A stretch of DNA of 64,000 nt from assembly GCF_000759475.1 (NCBI RefSeq), contig NZ_CP009454.1:992001-1056000 (forward strand), written 5' to 3'. Under the pieces are notes generated by a model, which was not told the origin of the DNA, made no database searches, and saw nothing but the letters and a program-made list of their open reading frames with translations. This document shows positions 1 to 10,236 of the stretch, piece by piece. The stretch is from Pantoea rwandensis. Lineage in GTDB: Bacteria > Pseudomonadota > Gammaproteobacteria > Enterobacterales > Enterobacteriaceae. The position numbers and the translations under genes are program-made. How positions within the stretch are numbered: position 1 is the first letter of the stretch; every line of letters starts with the position of its first letter.

Positions 1-1648
1 CGATGGAGGTGGCGATCAAGTTATCGATCTCTTTAGCCGCATTGGCACTGCGTTGCGCCAGCGCACGGACTTCCGCTGCGACCACGGCAAAGCCTTTGCC
101 ATGCTCACCGGCACGCGCCGCTTCCACCGCCGCGTTTAGCGCCAGAATATTGGTCTGGAATGCAATGGATTCAATCACATGGGTGATATCAGCGATGCTC
201 TGTGAAGCCACGCGGATCTCCGCCATAGTTTCGACCGAGCGCGCTACCGTACTGCCGCCATGATTGACGGTGCTGGCCGCTTCACCCACCAGCGCCATCG
301 CCTGGCGCACGTTGGCCGCGGTTTGCGCCACGGTGGCACCAAACTGCTCCATGCTGGCAGAGGTCTCTTCCACGCTACTCGCCTGACGATTGATCTGTTC
401 GCTGATGCTGGAGCTGCTGGCGGCGATAGTGTCAGTGCCACGACTGATATCGCGTGCCGCATGACGAACCTGACTCACCACTTTTTCCAGCCCATCGCCG
501 ATGCCGTTAATCGCCGCGACCAGTTGACCAATTTCATCACGGCGGGTGGAATCCAGATGCGCCTGCAAATTACCGGCCGCATACTGCTCTGCCAGATGAA
601 TCACCTGCTGCAACGGGCGCGTAATGGCGCGTCGGCTATACCAGATGAAGCCCACGGCGAAAGCGATGACCAGGGCAAGCCCAATGGCGATAAACAGGTT
701 ACGGCTCTGGGTAATCGGTGCCAGCAGGCTGGCGCGGCTGACTTCGCCAGCGATAATCCAGTTCCAGCCCGGCAGCTGCTGCCACGCCAGCAGCTTAGTC
801 TCGCCATCCAGTTGAATACTCAGCAATCCTTTGGATTGGGTTAACAGCTGTTGCTGGACAGACTGATCCCAGCTCGGCAGCTTGCCTTCGGATTGACGAT
901 CAAACAGATACTGTCCTTGCGTGCTGCCGGGGGCGCCGTTGAGTACAAAGAAGGTGCCGCTGTCGCCGAGATGGCGTGCCAGCACTTTGTCGCGCATCAG
1001 GGCATATTGCGCATCGATCTGCACGCCGACAAACAGAATGGCGATCACCGCGCCGCTCTCATCCTGTACCGGCTGATACTGAGTGATATAGCGATGGCCA
1101 AACAGCGTGGCCAGCCCGCGATAGACTTCGCCCTGATTAACGCTGCGCCAGGCTGCGCTGCTGCGGTCAAGTCGGGTGCCAATGGCGCGATTGCCATCCT
1201 CTTTTTTCAGCGAGGTGGCAATACGAACATAGTCTTCACCATCACGCACAAAGATGGTCGACACTGCACCGGTACGATCGAGAAAATCATCCACCGCGAT
1301 TTGATCCAGATTGAGGGTTTTCAGCCCCGCGCGCAGGGTTGGCGTGCTAAGTTCGCCGACCTGAATACGCTCATTCTCATCACGGCTAAAGCGCTTGGGC
1401 AGGAAACTCTGGAACAGTTTGGTGTAGTTCGCCACTTCTTCAGACAACGTGGCGTTAAACATGGTGGCCATTTCATTAATGCCCAGCACCTGATTCTGCA
1501 TATCATCGGTCGCCAGCTGTTCCAGTTGGCGAGCCGCGTTATGGCTCAGGGTTAAGGTCAGGGTAAACAGCACAATTGCCACGCTTAAAGACGTCAATAC
1601 AGACAGTTTAATGCCGAGACCCATGGCGCTGAGAGAGAGACGCTTCAT
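1..1648 (-). CDS. Methyl-accepting chemotaxis protein with Cache-type sensor, 3' end cut by the window
   Basis: The minus-strand frame opens at the ATG complementary to 1646-1648 and stays open to base 2, giving 549 visible residues with no stop. In order: an N-terminal membrane segment (about residues 10-30); a long periplasmic region of Cache_3/Cache_2 fusion type, with GEVYRGLA and [10 protein letters not shown]; a second membrane segment near 318-340; a HAMP segment; and the methyl-accepting signalling domain, including the hairpin tip [20 protein letters not shown]. Family role: it senses small molecules outside the inner membrane and controls CheA through CheW. The C-terminus, and so any CheR/CheB docking peptide, is outside the window. 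A sigma-28-like promoter lies just upstream. The ligand cannot be deduced. Confidence 0.93.
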   Translation of the reverse strand, partial: MKRLSLSAMGLGIKLSVLTSLSVAIVLFTLTLTLSHNAARQLEQLATDDMQNQVLGINEMATMFNATLSEEVANYTKLFQSFLPKRFSRDENERIQVGELSTPTLRAGLKTLNLDQIAVDDFLDRTGAVSTIFVRDGEDYVRIATSLKKEDGNRAIGTRLDRSSAAWRSVNQGEVYRGLATLFGHRYITQYQPVQDESGAVIAILFVGVQIDAQYALMRDKVLARHLGDSGTFFVLNGAPGSTQGQYLFDRQSEGKLPSWDQSVQQQLLTQSKGLLSIQLDGETKLLAWQQLPGWNWIIAGEVSRASLLAPITQSRNLFIAIGLALVIAFAVGFIWYSRRAITRPLQQVIHLAEQYAAGNLQAHLDSTRRDEIGQLVAAINGIGDGLEKVVSQVRHAARDISRGTDTIAASSSSISEQINRQASSVEETSASMEQFGATVAQTAANVRQAMALVGEAASTVNHGGSTVARSVETMAEIRVASQSIADITHVIESIAFQTNILALNAAVEAARAGEHGKGFAVVAAEVRALAQRSANAAKEIDNLIATSI

Positions 1649-1685
1649 AAAGTACCTATTTCAAGACTATTGGAGGGGTACAAGA

Positions 1686-1712
1686 TCAACGGCAATTGCG
1701 GCAAAAGGTTTA
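1686..1712 (-). promoter_or_regulatory. Sigma-28 (FliA)-like promoter of the chemoreceptor gene
   Basis: On the minus strand TAAACCTT is followed after exactly 11 bases by GCCGTTGA. The flagellar class 3 consensus is TAAAGTTT-N11-GCCGATAA, so each box matches 6 of 8 with the right spacing. It lies about 40 bases upstream of the receptor start codon, where a class 3 chemotaxis promoter is expected. Confidence 0.5.
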
Positions 1713-1782
1713 GTACAGAAATTATTCTGATTAAATGTGAAGTCGCTCGCGTTTTGCCGCTCAGCGCTTACACTGTGACGGG

Positions 1783-1797
1783 TGATAATCATTCTCA
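1783..1797. promoter_or_regulatory. Fur-box-like 7-1-7 inverted repeat before yjfP
   Basis: TGATAATCATTCTCA matches the 7-1-7 Fur core TGATAATNATTATCA at all positions but one. It lies directly in front of the ribosome-binding site of yjfP (GGAGGCGG), so bound Fur would block transcription or promoter clearance. Only one core is visible rather than overlapping repeats. Fur control of yjfP is inference. Confidence 0.4.
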
Positions 1798-1808
1798 ACG
1801 GAGGCGGT

Positions 1809-2558
1809 ATGATTGAGTTGGCAACGGAAAACCTGGCAGGTATTGAGTGTATTCATGCGGCTCCCGCAGGACAGCGGCAGGCACGTTTACCCACCATCCT
1901 GTTTTACCACGGATTTACCTCATCCAAAGAAGTCTACAGCTACTTCGCGGTGGCGCTAGCGCAGGCTGGGTTTCGCGTAGTGATGCCGGATGCCGATATG
2001 CACGGAGCGCGCTACAACGGGGATACCGAAACGCGTATGACGCACTTCTGGGAGATCCTCAAACAGAACATCGACGAAGTACCGCTGTTAGAAGCGGCGC
2101 TGCGTGAGAAAGATTTGATTGCCGATGAGCGCTTTGCGGTGGCTGGTGCTTCGATGGGCGGCATGACCGCATTGGGCGCGATGGTGCGCTATCCGCAGAT
2201 ACATAGCGTCGCTTGTATGATGGGCTCCGGTTACTTTATGCAGTTGAGTCAAACGCTGTTCCCGCCGCTGGTGGCGCGCACGCCAGAGCAGAAAGAGACG
2301 CTAGCTGCCCGCCTCGCGCCGCTGGCGCCTTACGATCCCAGCCAGCAACTGGATAAACTGGCCAATCGGCCGCTGCTGTTATGGCACGGCGAAGCCGATG
2401 AAGTGGTGCCGTTCGCTGAAACCGTCAGGCTGGAGAAAGCGCTGCGTGAAGCCGCGTTGAATGAAAAAATGACTTACCTGTCGGAAAAGCAAATCGGCCA
2501 CAAAATTACGCCTTCAGCCCTGACTGCACTGGTGAGTTTTTTCAAGCATCAGCTGTAG
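1809..2558 (+). CDS. yjfP: YjfP-like alpha/beta-hydrolase (esterase)
   Basis: A 249-residue cytoplasmic alpha/beta-hydrolase. Near the N-terminus it has FYHGFTSS (oxyanion-hole region). The nucleophile elbow is GASMGGMT (catalytic Ser), the acid is probably in HGEADEVVP, and the catalytic His is in GHKIT near the C-terminus. Length and sequence match E. coli YjfP, a carboxylesterase active on short acyl esters in vitro whose physiological substrate is unsettled. An in-frame ATG exists at 1782. I chose 1809 because it follows a strong GGAGGCGG Shine-Dalgarno and aligns with the E. coli start (MIE). In E. coli yjfP precedes the ula ascorbate genes and rpsF; the ula genes are absent here. Confidence 0.9.
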   Translation: MIELATENLAGIECIHAAPAGQRQARLPTILFYHGFTSSKEVYSYFAVALAQAGFRVVMPDADMHGARYNGDTETRMTHFWEILKQNIDEVPLLEAALREKDLIADERFAVAGASMGGMTALGAMVRYPQIHSVACMMGSGYFMQLSQTLFPPLVARTPEQKETLAARLAPLAPYDPSQQLDKLANRPLLLWHGEADEVVPFAETVRLEKALREAALNEKMTYLSEKQIGHKITPSALTALVSFFKHQL

Positions 2559-2566
2559 AAACAACT

Positions 2567-2590
2567 CGGGCTGGCAAAGATGCCAGCCCG
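2567..2590. terminator. Hairpin after yjfP
   Basis: Perfect 9 bp stem CGGGCTGGC / GCCAGCCCG with a 6-base loop, between the convergent yjfP and the small secreted-protein gene. The following T tract is weak (TTACG), so termination may be inefficient. Confidence 0.6.
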
Positions 2591-2605
2591 TTACGTCATC
2601 CGATT

Positions 2606-2812
2606 TTACAGCTGTGAAGACAGACGATCTGCTGCACTGGTATTCGCACTGACTGGGTTGCTGCCAGGCGTATCCAGCCGGTTGACATAGACATAGCCTG
2701 AAGCCGCATTGCTGCTGTTACTTCTCATCTGCTGCGCGTAGTCAGCGGAGCTGGCGAAAGCGGGTGGAGACAGGAAGAGACCCAGTAAAGTGGCGAAAAT
2801 GATGGTTTTCAT
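2606..2812 (-). CDS. Small putative secreted protein, unknown function
   Basis: A 68-residue protein with a clear Sec signal peptide: MKT, a hydrophobic core, then PPAFA-S as a likely cleavage site near residue 20. That leaves a mature peptide of about 48 residues rich in Ser, Asn and Ala (SSNAASGY, NTSAADRL) with no cysteines. A good ribosome-binding site (GTGAGGAG) precedes the ATG. It sits where E. coli has yjfY, a DUF1471 protein, but shows no DUF1471 features, so I do not assign it there. I do not recognise a family. The signal peptide and ribosome-binding site are the main evidence that it is real. Confidence 0.65.
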   Translation of the reverse strand: MKTIIFATLLGLFLSPPAFASSADYAQQMRSNSSNAASGYVYVNRLDTPGSNPVSANTSAADRLSSQL

Positions 2813-3036
2813 ATTCGACTCCTCACTCCAGGGATTGCACTCTCAGACGCCGCGAATAAGCCAAACCGTTGCGCCTGTAAATAGTTTAGTTCTTCGCCAC
2901 ATTGATGCCAGATCGCCCTGTTGAACGCCTCCATCAGCGATTTTGAACAAACCTTCGCTAACCTGCTGAATCTTAATCCTTAGCACAAAAGGTGCGCTTA
3001 ACTGGCATGACCCAAGGGATTTGATGAATTGTGCGC

Positions 3037-3065
3037 TTGAGTTTCCAGGGGGACGCCAGTATGAT
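3037..3065 (+). promoter_or_regulatory. Sigma-70 promoter of the rpsF operon
   Basis: TTGAGT (3037-3042), a 17-base spacer, then TATGAT (3060-3065), ideally spaced and about 130 bases before rpsF. The rest of the gene-free stretch 2813-3195 shows only this promoter and the leader described next. Confidence 0.65.
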
Positions 3066-3139
3066 TACGCGTCAATTTTTCAGCTGCATTCAGAGGTGTG
3101 TTTCATTTAAATGATTCACAACCTATAACGTTCCTTGCT

Positions 3140-3591
<452 letters not shown>

Positions 3592-3597
3592 TCCGAC

Positions 3598-4147
<550 letters not shown>

Positions 4148-4174
4148 TTGGTAGTTGTCCATTAACGACTTTAA

Positions 4175-4636
<462 letters not shown>

Positions 4637-4638
4637 TC

Positions 4639-4763
4639 TACTCTAAATAATTCAAGGTGCGGGAAGGCGGCAAGGGAATGAATCTCAGGAGCTTACTTAG
4701 GTAAGTGACTGAGGTGAATGAGCGAAGCCAACGCATCAGCAACTTGAAGTATGACGAGTATAC
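4639..4763 (+). repeat. ERIC element downstream of rplI
   Basis: About 125 bp containing the ERIC hallmarks: GGAATGAATCTCAGGAGCTT, GTAAGTGACTGAGGTGAATG, and an end of CTTGAAGTATGACGAGTATA. ERIC elements are non-coding, partly palindromic, transcribed intergenic repeats of Enterobacterales. It starts just after the rplI stop, so it would be in the 3' end of the operon mRNA before the terminator. Confidence 0.85.
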
Positions 4764-4774
4764 TCGGTAACGCG

Positions 4775-4802
4775 AAAACGCCGGCCCTGTGCCGGCGTTT
4801 TT
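4775..4802. terminator. Bidirectional intrinsic terminator, rplI / ytfB
   Basis: Eleven-bp stem AAAACGCCGGC / GCCGGCGTTTT with loop CCTGT. A T run follows on the plus strand and an A run precedes, so it can serve both the rplI operon and the convergent ytfB. Confidence 0.92.
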
Positions 4803-4813
4803 GTTTCTGCGAT

Positions 4814-5350
4814 TTACTGGGCGCGGATAAAGCTGCCGTCGGGCTGACGGGTAAACAGCACCGGGCCGTTGCTGCCATCCACCGTTAATCCTGTCACCAC
4901 GCCTTGCGCGTTCTGACGAATCTTCACCTGTTGTCCATTCTTCAGTGCGCTAAGAGGCTGATCGTCGCCCTCAACGCGTGCCATGGCGAACACATCATTG
5001 ACCGGCAGATTATTGTCGCGGAACAGCTGTGCCAGCGTCTGACCTGATGCCACGGTATAGTTGTGCCACTCACCCTGAGAATCGGTTTTCGGTTGGGTGT
5101 TCTGCGGCTGCTTGTTGTCGTAAATCTCCGCCTGCAACGGCACCTCTTTGCTGCTGTTATCTGCCGGGCGCTCAATCGGATATTGCGGCGTACTGCTCGG
5201 CCAGAGAAACGCCAATAGCAGAACCAACAAGGCAATCACAATGCCACGGCGATGGAAGGCCGGCAGTGGGTTCATCCAGCGCACATCATCCAGCAGATGC
5301 CAGACGCGCAGCAGCACGGCGGGAACGCGGGAAGGGGTATCAGAAGCCAT
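4814..5350 (-). CDS. ytfB: YtfB/OapA-family cell division and envelope protein
   Basis: 178 residues from the chosen start. A short cytoplasmic N-terminus leads into one membrane segment after HRRGIVIALL (about 36-52), then a linker rich in Gln, Pro and Lys, then a C-terminal LysM-like/OapA domain (GQTLAQLFRDNNLP, GQQVKIRQNAQG, VLFTRQPDGSFIRA). E. coli YtfB localises to the septum and affects division and adhesion. An earlier in-frame ATG at 5470 would add 40 basic residues. I prefer 5350 because GAGGAGG precedes it and the protein then aligns with the E. coli N-terminus through RVWHLLDD. The linker is shorter than in E. coli (212 residues). Confidence 0.88.
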   Translation of the reverse strand: MASDTPSRVPAVLLRVWHLLDDVRWMNPLPAFHRRGIVIALLVLLLAFLWPSSTPQYPIERPADNSSKEVPLQAEIYDNKQPQNTQPKTDSQGEWHNYTVASGQTLAQLFRDNNLPVNDVFAMARVEGDDQPLSALKNGQQVKIRQNAQGVVTGLTVDGSNGPVLFTRQPDGSFIRAQ

Positions 5351-5684
5351 TCGTGAATCCTCCTCGCTGGCGGCCTTGCGCGGAAATTGCGGCAGCCAAC
5401 GTTGCAACCTCGATAAAGTAAAAGCACGCGGTGCGCGCGTCCTGCGGCGTCGTGGGGCAATCTGGCCCATGTATTCTCTCTTTCTTAGCGCTGTACGACG
5501 AAAACGTTGCCACAGCTATAGTATGGGCAATGCGGGCACGAAGTGCCTGCCAGCATTGAAAAATTTGACCTGCGTATTGTTTCTCTTTCGCTGAGAAATG
5601 TCATCTGCGGCGCTGCAGATTTTACGCCAGCCGCCTGCGCTGTTATGCTGCCGTTTCTATTTTCTCCGGGATTAAGGAATCAAG
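5351..5684. other. Divergent intergenic region ytfB / fklB
   Basis: This 334-base space presumably holds both promoters. A short palindrome GGCACGAAGTGCC lies near 5535-5547. I saw no convincing -35/-10 pair and no additional gene. The frame that reads through it on the minus strand is the disfavoured longer form of ytfB. Confidence 0.4.
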
Positions 5685-6305
5685 ATGACCACCCCTTCAT
5701 TCGACAGCGTCGAATCACAAGCAAGTTACGGTATCGGTTTACAGGTCGGCCAGCAGCTGCAGGAATCTGGACTGCAGGGTCTGCAGCCGGAAGCACTGCT
5801 CGCGGGTCTGCGCGATGCGCTGGAAGGGAACTCACCGGCTGTGCCTGTTGATGTGGTACATCGCGCGCTGCGTGAAGTGCACGAACGTGCAGAAGGCGTA
5901 CGACGTGAGCGAGTGGAAGCCATGGCGGCTGAAGGCCATAAATTCCTGGAGCAGAATGCCCAGCGTGAAGGCGTGAGCAGCACGGAATCTGGTCTGCAGT
6001 TCAGCGTAATCGCTCAAGGCGATGGCCCGATTCCATCACGTCAGGATCGTGTCCGTGTGCACTACACAGGCAAACTGATCGACGGTACGGTGTTTGATAG
6101 CTCAGTGGCACGTGGCGAACCGGCTGAATTCCCGGTAAGCGGCGTTATCGCTGGCTGGATTGAAGCGCTGACCCTGATGCCAGTGGGTTCTAAGTGGGAA
6201 TTAGTGATTCCACAAAACCTCGCCTACGGCGAGCGCGGTGCAGGTGCATCCATCCCGCCATTCAGCACATTGGTGTTCGAAGTCGAGCTGCTGGAAATTC
6301 TGTAA
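5685..6305 (+). CDS. fklB: FKBP-type peptidyl-prolyl cis-trans isomerase FklB (FKBP22)
   Basis: 206 residues, identical in length to E. coli FklB. An N-terminal helical dimerisation domain (1-95, with [12 protein letters not shown]) is followed by the FKBP catalytic domain ([48 protein letters not shown]). It catalyses prolyl isomerisation in protein folding and is thought to be cytoplasmic, since no signal peptide is seen. AAGGAATCAAG precedes the ATG. A terminator follows. In E. coli cycA and the ytfEFGH genes come next; here a toxin-antitoxin pair does. Confidence 0.97.
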   Translation: MTTPSFDSVESQASYGIGLQVGQQLQESGLQGLQPEALLAGLRDALEGNSPAVPVDVVHRALREVHERAEGVRRERVEAMAAEGHKFLEQNAQREGVSSTESGLQFSVIAQGDGPIPSRQDRVRVHYTGKLIDGTVFDSSVARGEPAEFPVSGVIAGWIEALTLMPVGSKWELVIPQNLAYGERGAGASIPPFSTLVFEVELLEIL

Positions 6306-6324
6306 TCATTCAGCAATTCATTGA

Positions 6325-6349
6325 AACCGGCATAAATGCCGGTTTTTTT
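6325..6349 (+). terminator. Intrinsic terminator of fklB
   Basis: AAACCGGCAT / ATGCCGGTTT stem with a short loop and seven T residues. Confidence 0.9.
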
Positions 6350-6396
6350 GTTTGTAAATCTGGCTGATCTTTACCCGATTGGCTAATACAATGAGC

Positions 6397-6410
6397 GAAT
6401 CGAACGATTC
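6397..6410. promoter_or_regulatory. Palindromic operator candidate of the toxin-antitoxin operon
   Basis: Perfect inverted repeat GAATCG-AA-CGATTC, 16 bases before the antitoxin ATG. Phd/YefM antitoxins usually repress their own operon by binding palindromes at the promoter, so this is the likely site. Confidence 0.55.
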
Positions 6411-6426
6411 AAGCGGAAGGTGCGAA

Positions 6427-6675
6427 ATGTATTTACTCTCTGCCAACGAAGCTAAAACGCAATTTGGGGATATGCTTCTCAAAGCTCAGCGTGAACCGGT
6501 ACAAATCAGTCGGAACGGAAAACCTGTCGCCGTTGTCATATCTGCTGAAGAGTTTCAGGCAATTGAACTCATGAAGCAGCAGTTTTTACAGGAAAAAATT
6601 GCCCGAGCCAGAGAAGACGTTGCCAACGGACGACTGACCGATGGTGAAACATTTTTCAATCAATTACTGGATTAA
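6427..6675 (+). CDS. Phd/YefM-family antitoxin
   Basis: 82 residues. The N-terminal half is the Phd/YefM DNA-binding fold (SANEAKTQFGDMLLKAQ, VQISRNGKPVAVVISAEEF). The C-terminal half is charged (KIARAREDVANGRLTDGE) and would wrap around the toxin. A longer frame opens at 6379, but GGAAGG is placed correctly for the ATG at 6427 and family members start this way (MYLLSANEA). The stop codon abuts the toxin start, so the two are translationally coupled. The pair has no counterpart at this position in E. coli. Confidence 0.88.
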   Translation: MYLLSANEAKTQFGDMLLKAQREPVQISRNGKPVAVVISAEEFQAIELMKQQFLQEKIARAREDVANGRLTDGETFFNQLLD

Positions 6676-6981
6676 ATGGCCAAATTTCAGCTCACGGATG
6701 AAGCGCGGCAGGATCTTGTCGATATTCGTCAGTTCACCTTACAGCACTGGGGCGAAGCGCAGTCTCATCAATACTTGAGGCGTTTGCAGCGCACATTACA
6801 CACGCTGTCTGAACTCCCAGCCATGGGGATCAGCAGAACGTCCGATCTTGCCGAAGGCGTACTCAGTTTTCCCTTTGTTAGCCATATGATTTATTACCAG
6901 GTAATGCACCAGGGAATTATTGTGCTCGCTGTTGTGCATCAAAGCCGGGTGCCTTCCATTCATTTGGCAGCCCGGCTATAG
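6676..6981 (+). CDS. RelE/ParE-family toxin
   Basis: 101 residues with ParE features: two N-terminal helices (LTDEARQDLVDIRQFTLQHW), a basic helix (YLRRLQRTLHTLSELPAMG) and a C-terminal strand ending VVHQSRVP. The last resembles ParE (gyrase poison) more than the RelE ribonuclease active site, but the target cannot be settled from sequence. The ATG directly follows the antitoxin stop. The gene ends 4 bases before the convergent cpdB stop, with no terminator between. Confidence 0.87.
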   Translation: MAKFQLTDEARQDLVDIRQFTLQHWGEAQSHQYLRRLQRTLHTLSELPAMGISRTSDLAEGVLSFPFVSHMIYYQVMHQGIIVLAVVHQSRVPSIHLAARL

Positions 6982-6985
6982 CCTG

Positions 6986-8932
6986 TTACTGCTTCTGCAA
7001 ATCTACCTGCCAAATCGCAAAACCAATCTCGTCACTGCCCACCGCTTTCATCGGATAATCTGCGTACTTCTCAATAAACTGCGTGGCTTTCTCGCCTGGT
7101 GCGGTTTCAAAGCGAATATCCAGCGGCGTATCACTGTGAATCGGCGCTAAACGCCAGTTGTGATCGGCCTGCGGTTTCACTTCGCCGTGTGCTTTGGTTT
7201 CGCTACTGATATAAGCCGCGACCACTGAACGGTTCTCATCCGGTGAGGCAAATGCCACATATTTATCGCCGGTGCCGGCAAATTTACCGCCATAGGCGCG
7301 ATAGTTGTTGGTGGCGACCAGGAATACCGCGTTGGGATCGATGTGCTTACCTTGCCACGTCAAATCTTTAATGCGTGAAGCGTCTTTATTAATCAACGTA
7401 CATTCACCGTCGTAGCGCGCAGGTTGCGTGACATCAATTTGATAATCCACGCCGTCAATCACATCGAAATTGTAGGTACGAAAATCCCAGTTAATCAGTG
7501 CTTGCGGTTTTCGAGTGTGTGGATCGATCTGATTAAACTGCGCGGCCGAGCATTCCAGCCACTCCTTCACCTGCGCACCCGTCACTTTCATCACCACCAG
7601 CGTATTGGGATAGAGATAGAGATCGGCGGCATTACGGAAGGTGAGTTCACCTTTTTCCACTTCGGTATAACTGGCGGGATCGTTTTTACGACCACCGGCT
7701 TTAAACGGTGCGGCAGCGGAAAGTACCGGCAGGCGGCCGAGATCGGGATCGCCCTGAATGAAGTGCTCAACATAGGCGCGCTGCGCATTATTGACGATCT
7801 GCACGGTAGGATCGTCCTGCACCAGCGACAGATAGCTGTACATCACATCAGCCGATTTACCGATCGGCTTAGCAACGAACTCACGCGTGGCACGATGATC
7901 AGGCTCCAGCACTTTCACCAGATCGGCGTCTTCTGCTGCCAGTGCTTTTTTGGCAACCGGATCGTAAATGGGCCGCGCTTCAGTTTTACCCTGGGTGACC
8001 TGCCATTTCCCGCCTTCATTATTTAGCACCAAATCGACCACGCCGAGATGATCGCCCCACATGCCGGGCATCACTGCCGGAACACCGTTTAGCGTGCCCT
8101 GTGCGATGTCAGCGCCCTGAATGGCCGTGAACTCTTTACTGGGGAATACCGCATGCGCGTGACCAAACATAATGGCGCTAATGCCCGGCACCTGGCTGAG
8201 GTAGTAGACCGAATTCTCCGCCATGGCGTGATAAGGCTCACTGCTTAAACCTGAGTGCGGAATAGCGATGATTATTTCAGCACCTTTTGCGCGCATTTCC
8301 GGCACATAGCGCTTCGCTGTTTCCGTGATGTCATCAACACGCACCTTACCCTGCAGATTGTTGCGATCCCACACCATAATCTGTGGTGGAACGAAGCCGA
8401 TGTAGCCAATTTTTAAGCGGTGCGCGCTGCCGCTGCGGTCGGTAACGGTGGTTTCTTTGATTAAGTAGGGGGTAAACAGCGGTTTTCCGCTCTTTTCATC
8501 GATAATATTGGCATTCACATAGGGGAAACGCGCGCCGGCAATCGCCTTCTGCAGATAGGGTAAGCCATAATTGAATTCGTGATTGCCTAAGTTGCCCACT
8601 GCGTAATCCAGCGTGTTCATCGCTTTATAAACCGGATGCACATCCCCTTTTTTCAGCCCCTTAGCCGCCATGTAATCGCCCAGCGGGCTGCCCTGAATAA
8701 TGTCGCCGTTATCAACCAGCACACTGTTTTTCGCTTCCGCGCGCGCCTGCTGAATCAGCGTGGCGGTGCGCACCAGACCAAATTTCTCGGTTGGCGTATC
8801 TTTGTAGTAATCGAAATCCATCATATTACTGTGCAGATCGGTGGTTTCCAGAATGCGCAGATCCACGGTAGCAGCCTGTACCGTTGCAGCAGATACACAC
8901 AGCGCCAATAACGACATGCTCGCTTTGAACAT
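6986..8932 (-). CDS. cpdB: 2',3'-cyclic-nucleotide 2'-phosphodiesterase / 3'-nucleotidase
   Basis: 648 residues, close to the E. coli 647. A Sec signal peptide ends near residue 20 (ATVQA), so the enzyme is periplasmic. The calcineurin-like metallophosphatase domain shows [29 protein letters not shown] and PHSGL, followed by the C-terminal 5'-nucleotidase substrate domain ([16 protein letters not shown]). It hydrolyses 2',3'-cyclic nucleotides to 3'-nucleotides and then to nucleosides, for nucleotide scavenging. Divergent from cysQ, as in E. coli. Confidence 0.97.
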   Translation of the reverse strand: MFKASMSLLALCVSAATVQAATVDLRILETTDLHSNMMDFDYYKDTPTEKFGLVRTATLIQQARAEAKNSVLVDNGDIIQGSPLGDYMAAKGLKKGDVHPVYKAMNTLDYAVGNLGNHEFNYGLPYLQKAIAGARFPYVNANIIDEKSGKPLFTPYLIKETTVTDRSGSAHRLKIGYIGFVPPQIMVWDRNNLQGKVRVDDITETAKRYVPEMRAKGAEIIIAIPHSGLSSEPYHAMAENSVYYLSQVPGISAIMFGHAHAVFPSKEFTAIQGADIAQGTLNGVPAVMPGMWGDHLGVVDLVLNNEGGKWQVTQGKTEARPIYDPVAKKALAAEDADLVKVLEPDHRATREFVAKPIGKSADVMYSYLSLVQDDPTVQIVNNAQRAYVEHFIQGDPDLGRLPVLSAAAPFKAGGRKNDPASYTEVEKGELTFRNAADLYLYPNTLVVMKVTGAQVKEWLECSAAQFNQIDPHTRKPQALINWDFRTYNFDVIDGVDYQIDVTQPARYDGECTLINKDASRIKDLTWQGKHIDPNAVFLVATNNYRAYGGKFAGTGDKYVAFASPDENRSVVAAYISSETKAHGEVKPQADHNWRLAPIHSDTPLDIRFETAPGEKATQFIEKYADYPMKAVGSDEIGFAIWQVDLQKQ

Positions 8933-9225
8933 CGCTTGCTCCTTGTTCGTTCGAATGGGCCTCTCAAAATAATGTAAAACAATGACGAATTATCATTTCA
9001 ATTTGTGATGAAGCTCGGACTTTTAAGCCTTCGTTGCCGCAGTCGCGTGGTGAAAAGGGAATCAGCATCGCGCCATAGCCGCCATCTATGAACTATGGTA
9101 TTGATAATCATATAGATTGCCGTTTCAGACAGTTCAGCCGCAAAGCATGGGAACACAACTGCTAAAATGTGTTGAGGTGAGCTGTTGATGTCTGACAGGC
9201 AGAATCAGCGGAAAAGAGGTGAAGT
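8933..9225. other. Divergent intergenic region cpdB / cysQ
   Basis: No gene seen. Two AT-rich tracts (8970-9000 and 9100-9120) are the probable promoter areas. TGATAATCATATAGA near 9104 resembles half a Fur box, but with three mismatches I do not call it. Confidence 0.35.
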
Positions 9226-9972
9226 ATGTTAGATAAAATTAGCCAACTGGCGCGTGAAGCGGGTGATGCCATTATGCATGTCTATGCGGGTGAGCAGCCG
9301 ATGGATGTGACGAGCAAGTCGGATGATTCGCCGGTGACGGCTGCCGATCTCGCGGCACACAAAGTCATCGTGGAAGGGCTTGCCGCGCTCTCCCCAGAAG
9401 TGCCGGTATTATCAGAGGAAGATCCGCCGAGCTGGTCTGTGCGCCAGAACTGGAAAAAATATTGGCTGGTTGATCCACTGGATGGCACCAAAGAGTTTAT
9501 CAAGCGCAATGGCGAATTTACCGTCAATATTGCCTTGATTGAAAACGGCAAGCCGGTATTAGGTGTCGTCTATGCGCCCGCGCTGGGTGTGATGTATTCG
9601 GCAGCTGAAGGCAAAGCCTGGAAAGAAGAGGGCGGCCATAAAACGCAAATTCAGGTGCGCGAGGCGCGTCCACTGCTGGTGGTTGTCAGCCGTTCGCATG
9701 CAGATAAAGATGAAGAGCTGAAAGAGTATCTGACGCAGTTAGGCGAACATCAAACCACGGCGATTGGCTCTTCGCTGAAATTTTGTCTGGTGGCGGAAGG
9801 CAAAGCGCAACTGTATCCACGTTTTGGGCCAACGAACATTTGGGATACCGGAGCGGGTCACGCGGTGGCCATTGCGGCGGGTGCCCACGTACATGACTGG
9901 CAGGGCAAAACCCTGGACTACACGCCGCGCGAATCTTTCCTGAACCCGGGTTTCCGCGTTTCGCTGTTTTAA
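9226..9972 (+). CDS. cysQ: 3'(2'),5'-bisphosphate nucleotidase CysQ
   Basis: 248 residues (E. coli 246). Inositol-monophosphatase superfamily motifs are intact: SEED at 63-66, DPLDGTKEF from residue 83, and [10 protein letters not shown] toward the C-terminus, which together bind the catalytic Mg2+ ions. It removes the 3'-phosphate of PAP, the by-product of PAPS reduction, and so protects sulfate assimilation; in E. coli it is peripheral at the inner membrane. GAGGTGAAGT precedes the ATG. A strong hairpin follows. Confidence 0.97.
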   Translation: MLDKISQLAREAGDAIMHVYAGEQPMDVTSKSDDSPVTAADLAAHKVIVEGLAALSPEVPVLSEEDPPSWSVRQNWKKYWLVDPLDGTKEFIKRNGEFTVNIALIENGKPVLGVVYAPALGVMYSAAEGKAWKEEGGHKTQIQVREARPLLVVVSRSHADKDEELKEYLTQLGEHQTTAIGSSLKFCLVAEGKAQLYPRFGPTNIWDTGAGHAVAIAAGAHVHDWQGKTLDYTPRESFLNPGFRVSLF

Positions 9973-9976
9973 TTGC

Positions 9977-9998
9977 GGGTGCGCATCACTGCGCACCC
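9977..9998 (+). terminator. Intrinsic terminator of cysQ
   Basis: GGGTGCGCA / TGCGCACCC with loop TCAC, followed by TTTAAAAA. The stem sequence belongs to the same GGTGCGCA family as the REP-like palindromes later in the window. Confidence 0.75.
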
Positions 9999-10026
9999 TT
10001 TAAAAATGCTACCCGGTATTTTCCCT

Positions 10027-10120
10027 GTAAAAGTCCGCGATGAGCAATGGAAGCTCATCCTGAATTTTCGTCGTTAAAAGATCTGCGATAAGTCCTGAAA
10101 ATGCATCCTGCATTTTCGCC
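10027..10120. repeat. Degenerate two-copy tandem repeat between cysQ and ytfJ
   Basis: Two imperfect copies of 46 and 48 bp share GTAAAAG, GCGATGAG/GCGATAAG, CATCCTG and ATTTTCG. A decayed GGTCG..CGACC palindrome at 10209-10229 lies between the repeat and ytfJ. No coding capacity is visible. Confidence 0.5.
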
Positions 10121-10236
10121 GTAAATATCCCAATCAGTTAACAAACCCCAGCCAGTCGTTGTGCTTTTAATATGCGGGATGAGGTGGACGTGTAGTCGGG
10201 CAACATAGGGTCGTACCTTGATGGCGACCACTGTTT

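Noticed and set aside
260..1555. Two plus-strand frames (194 and 234 codons) at the left edge
   Set aside because: Antisense to the chemoreceptor, whose minus-strand frame runs off the window and carries the conserved signalling domain.
9104..9118. Fur-box-like TGATAATCATATAGA between cpdB and cysQ
   Set aside because: Three mismatches to the 7-1-7 core and no link to iron in either gene.
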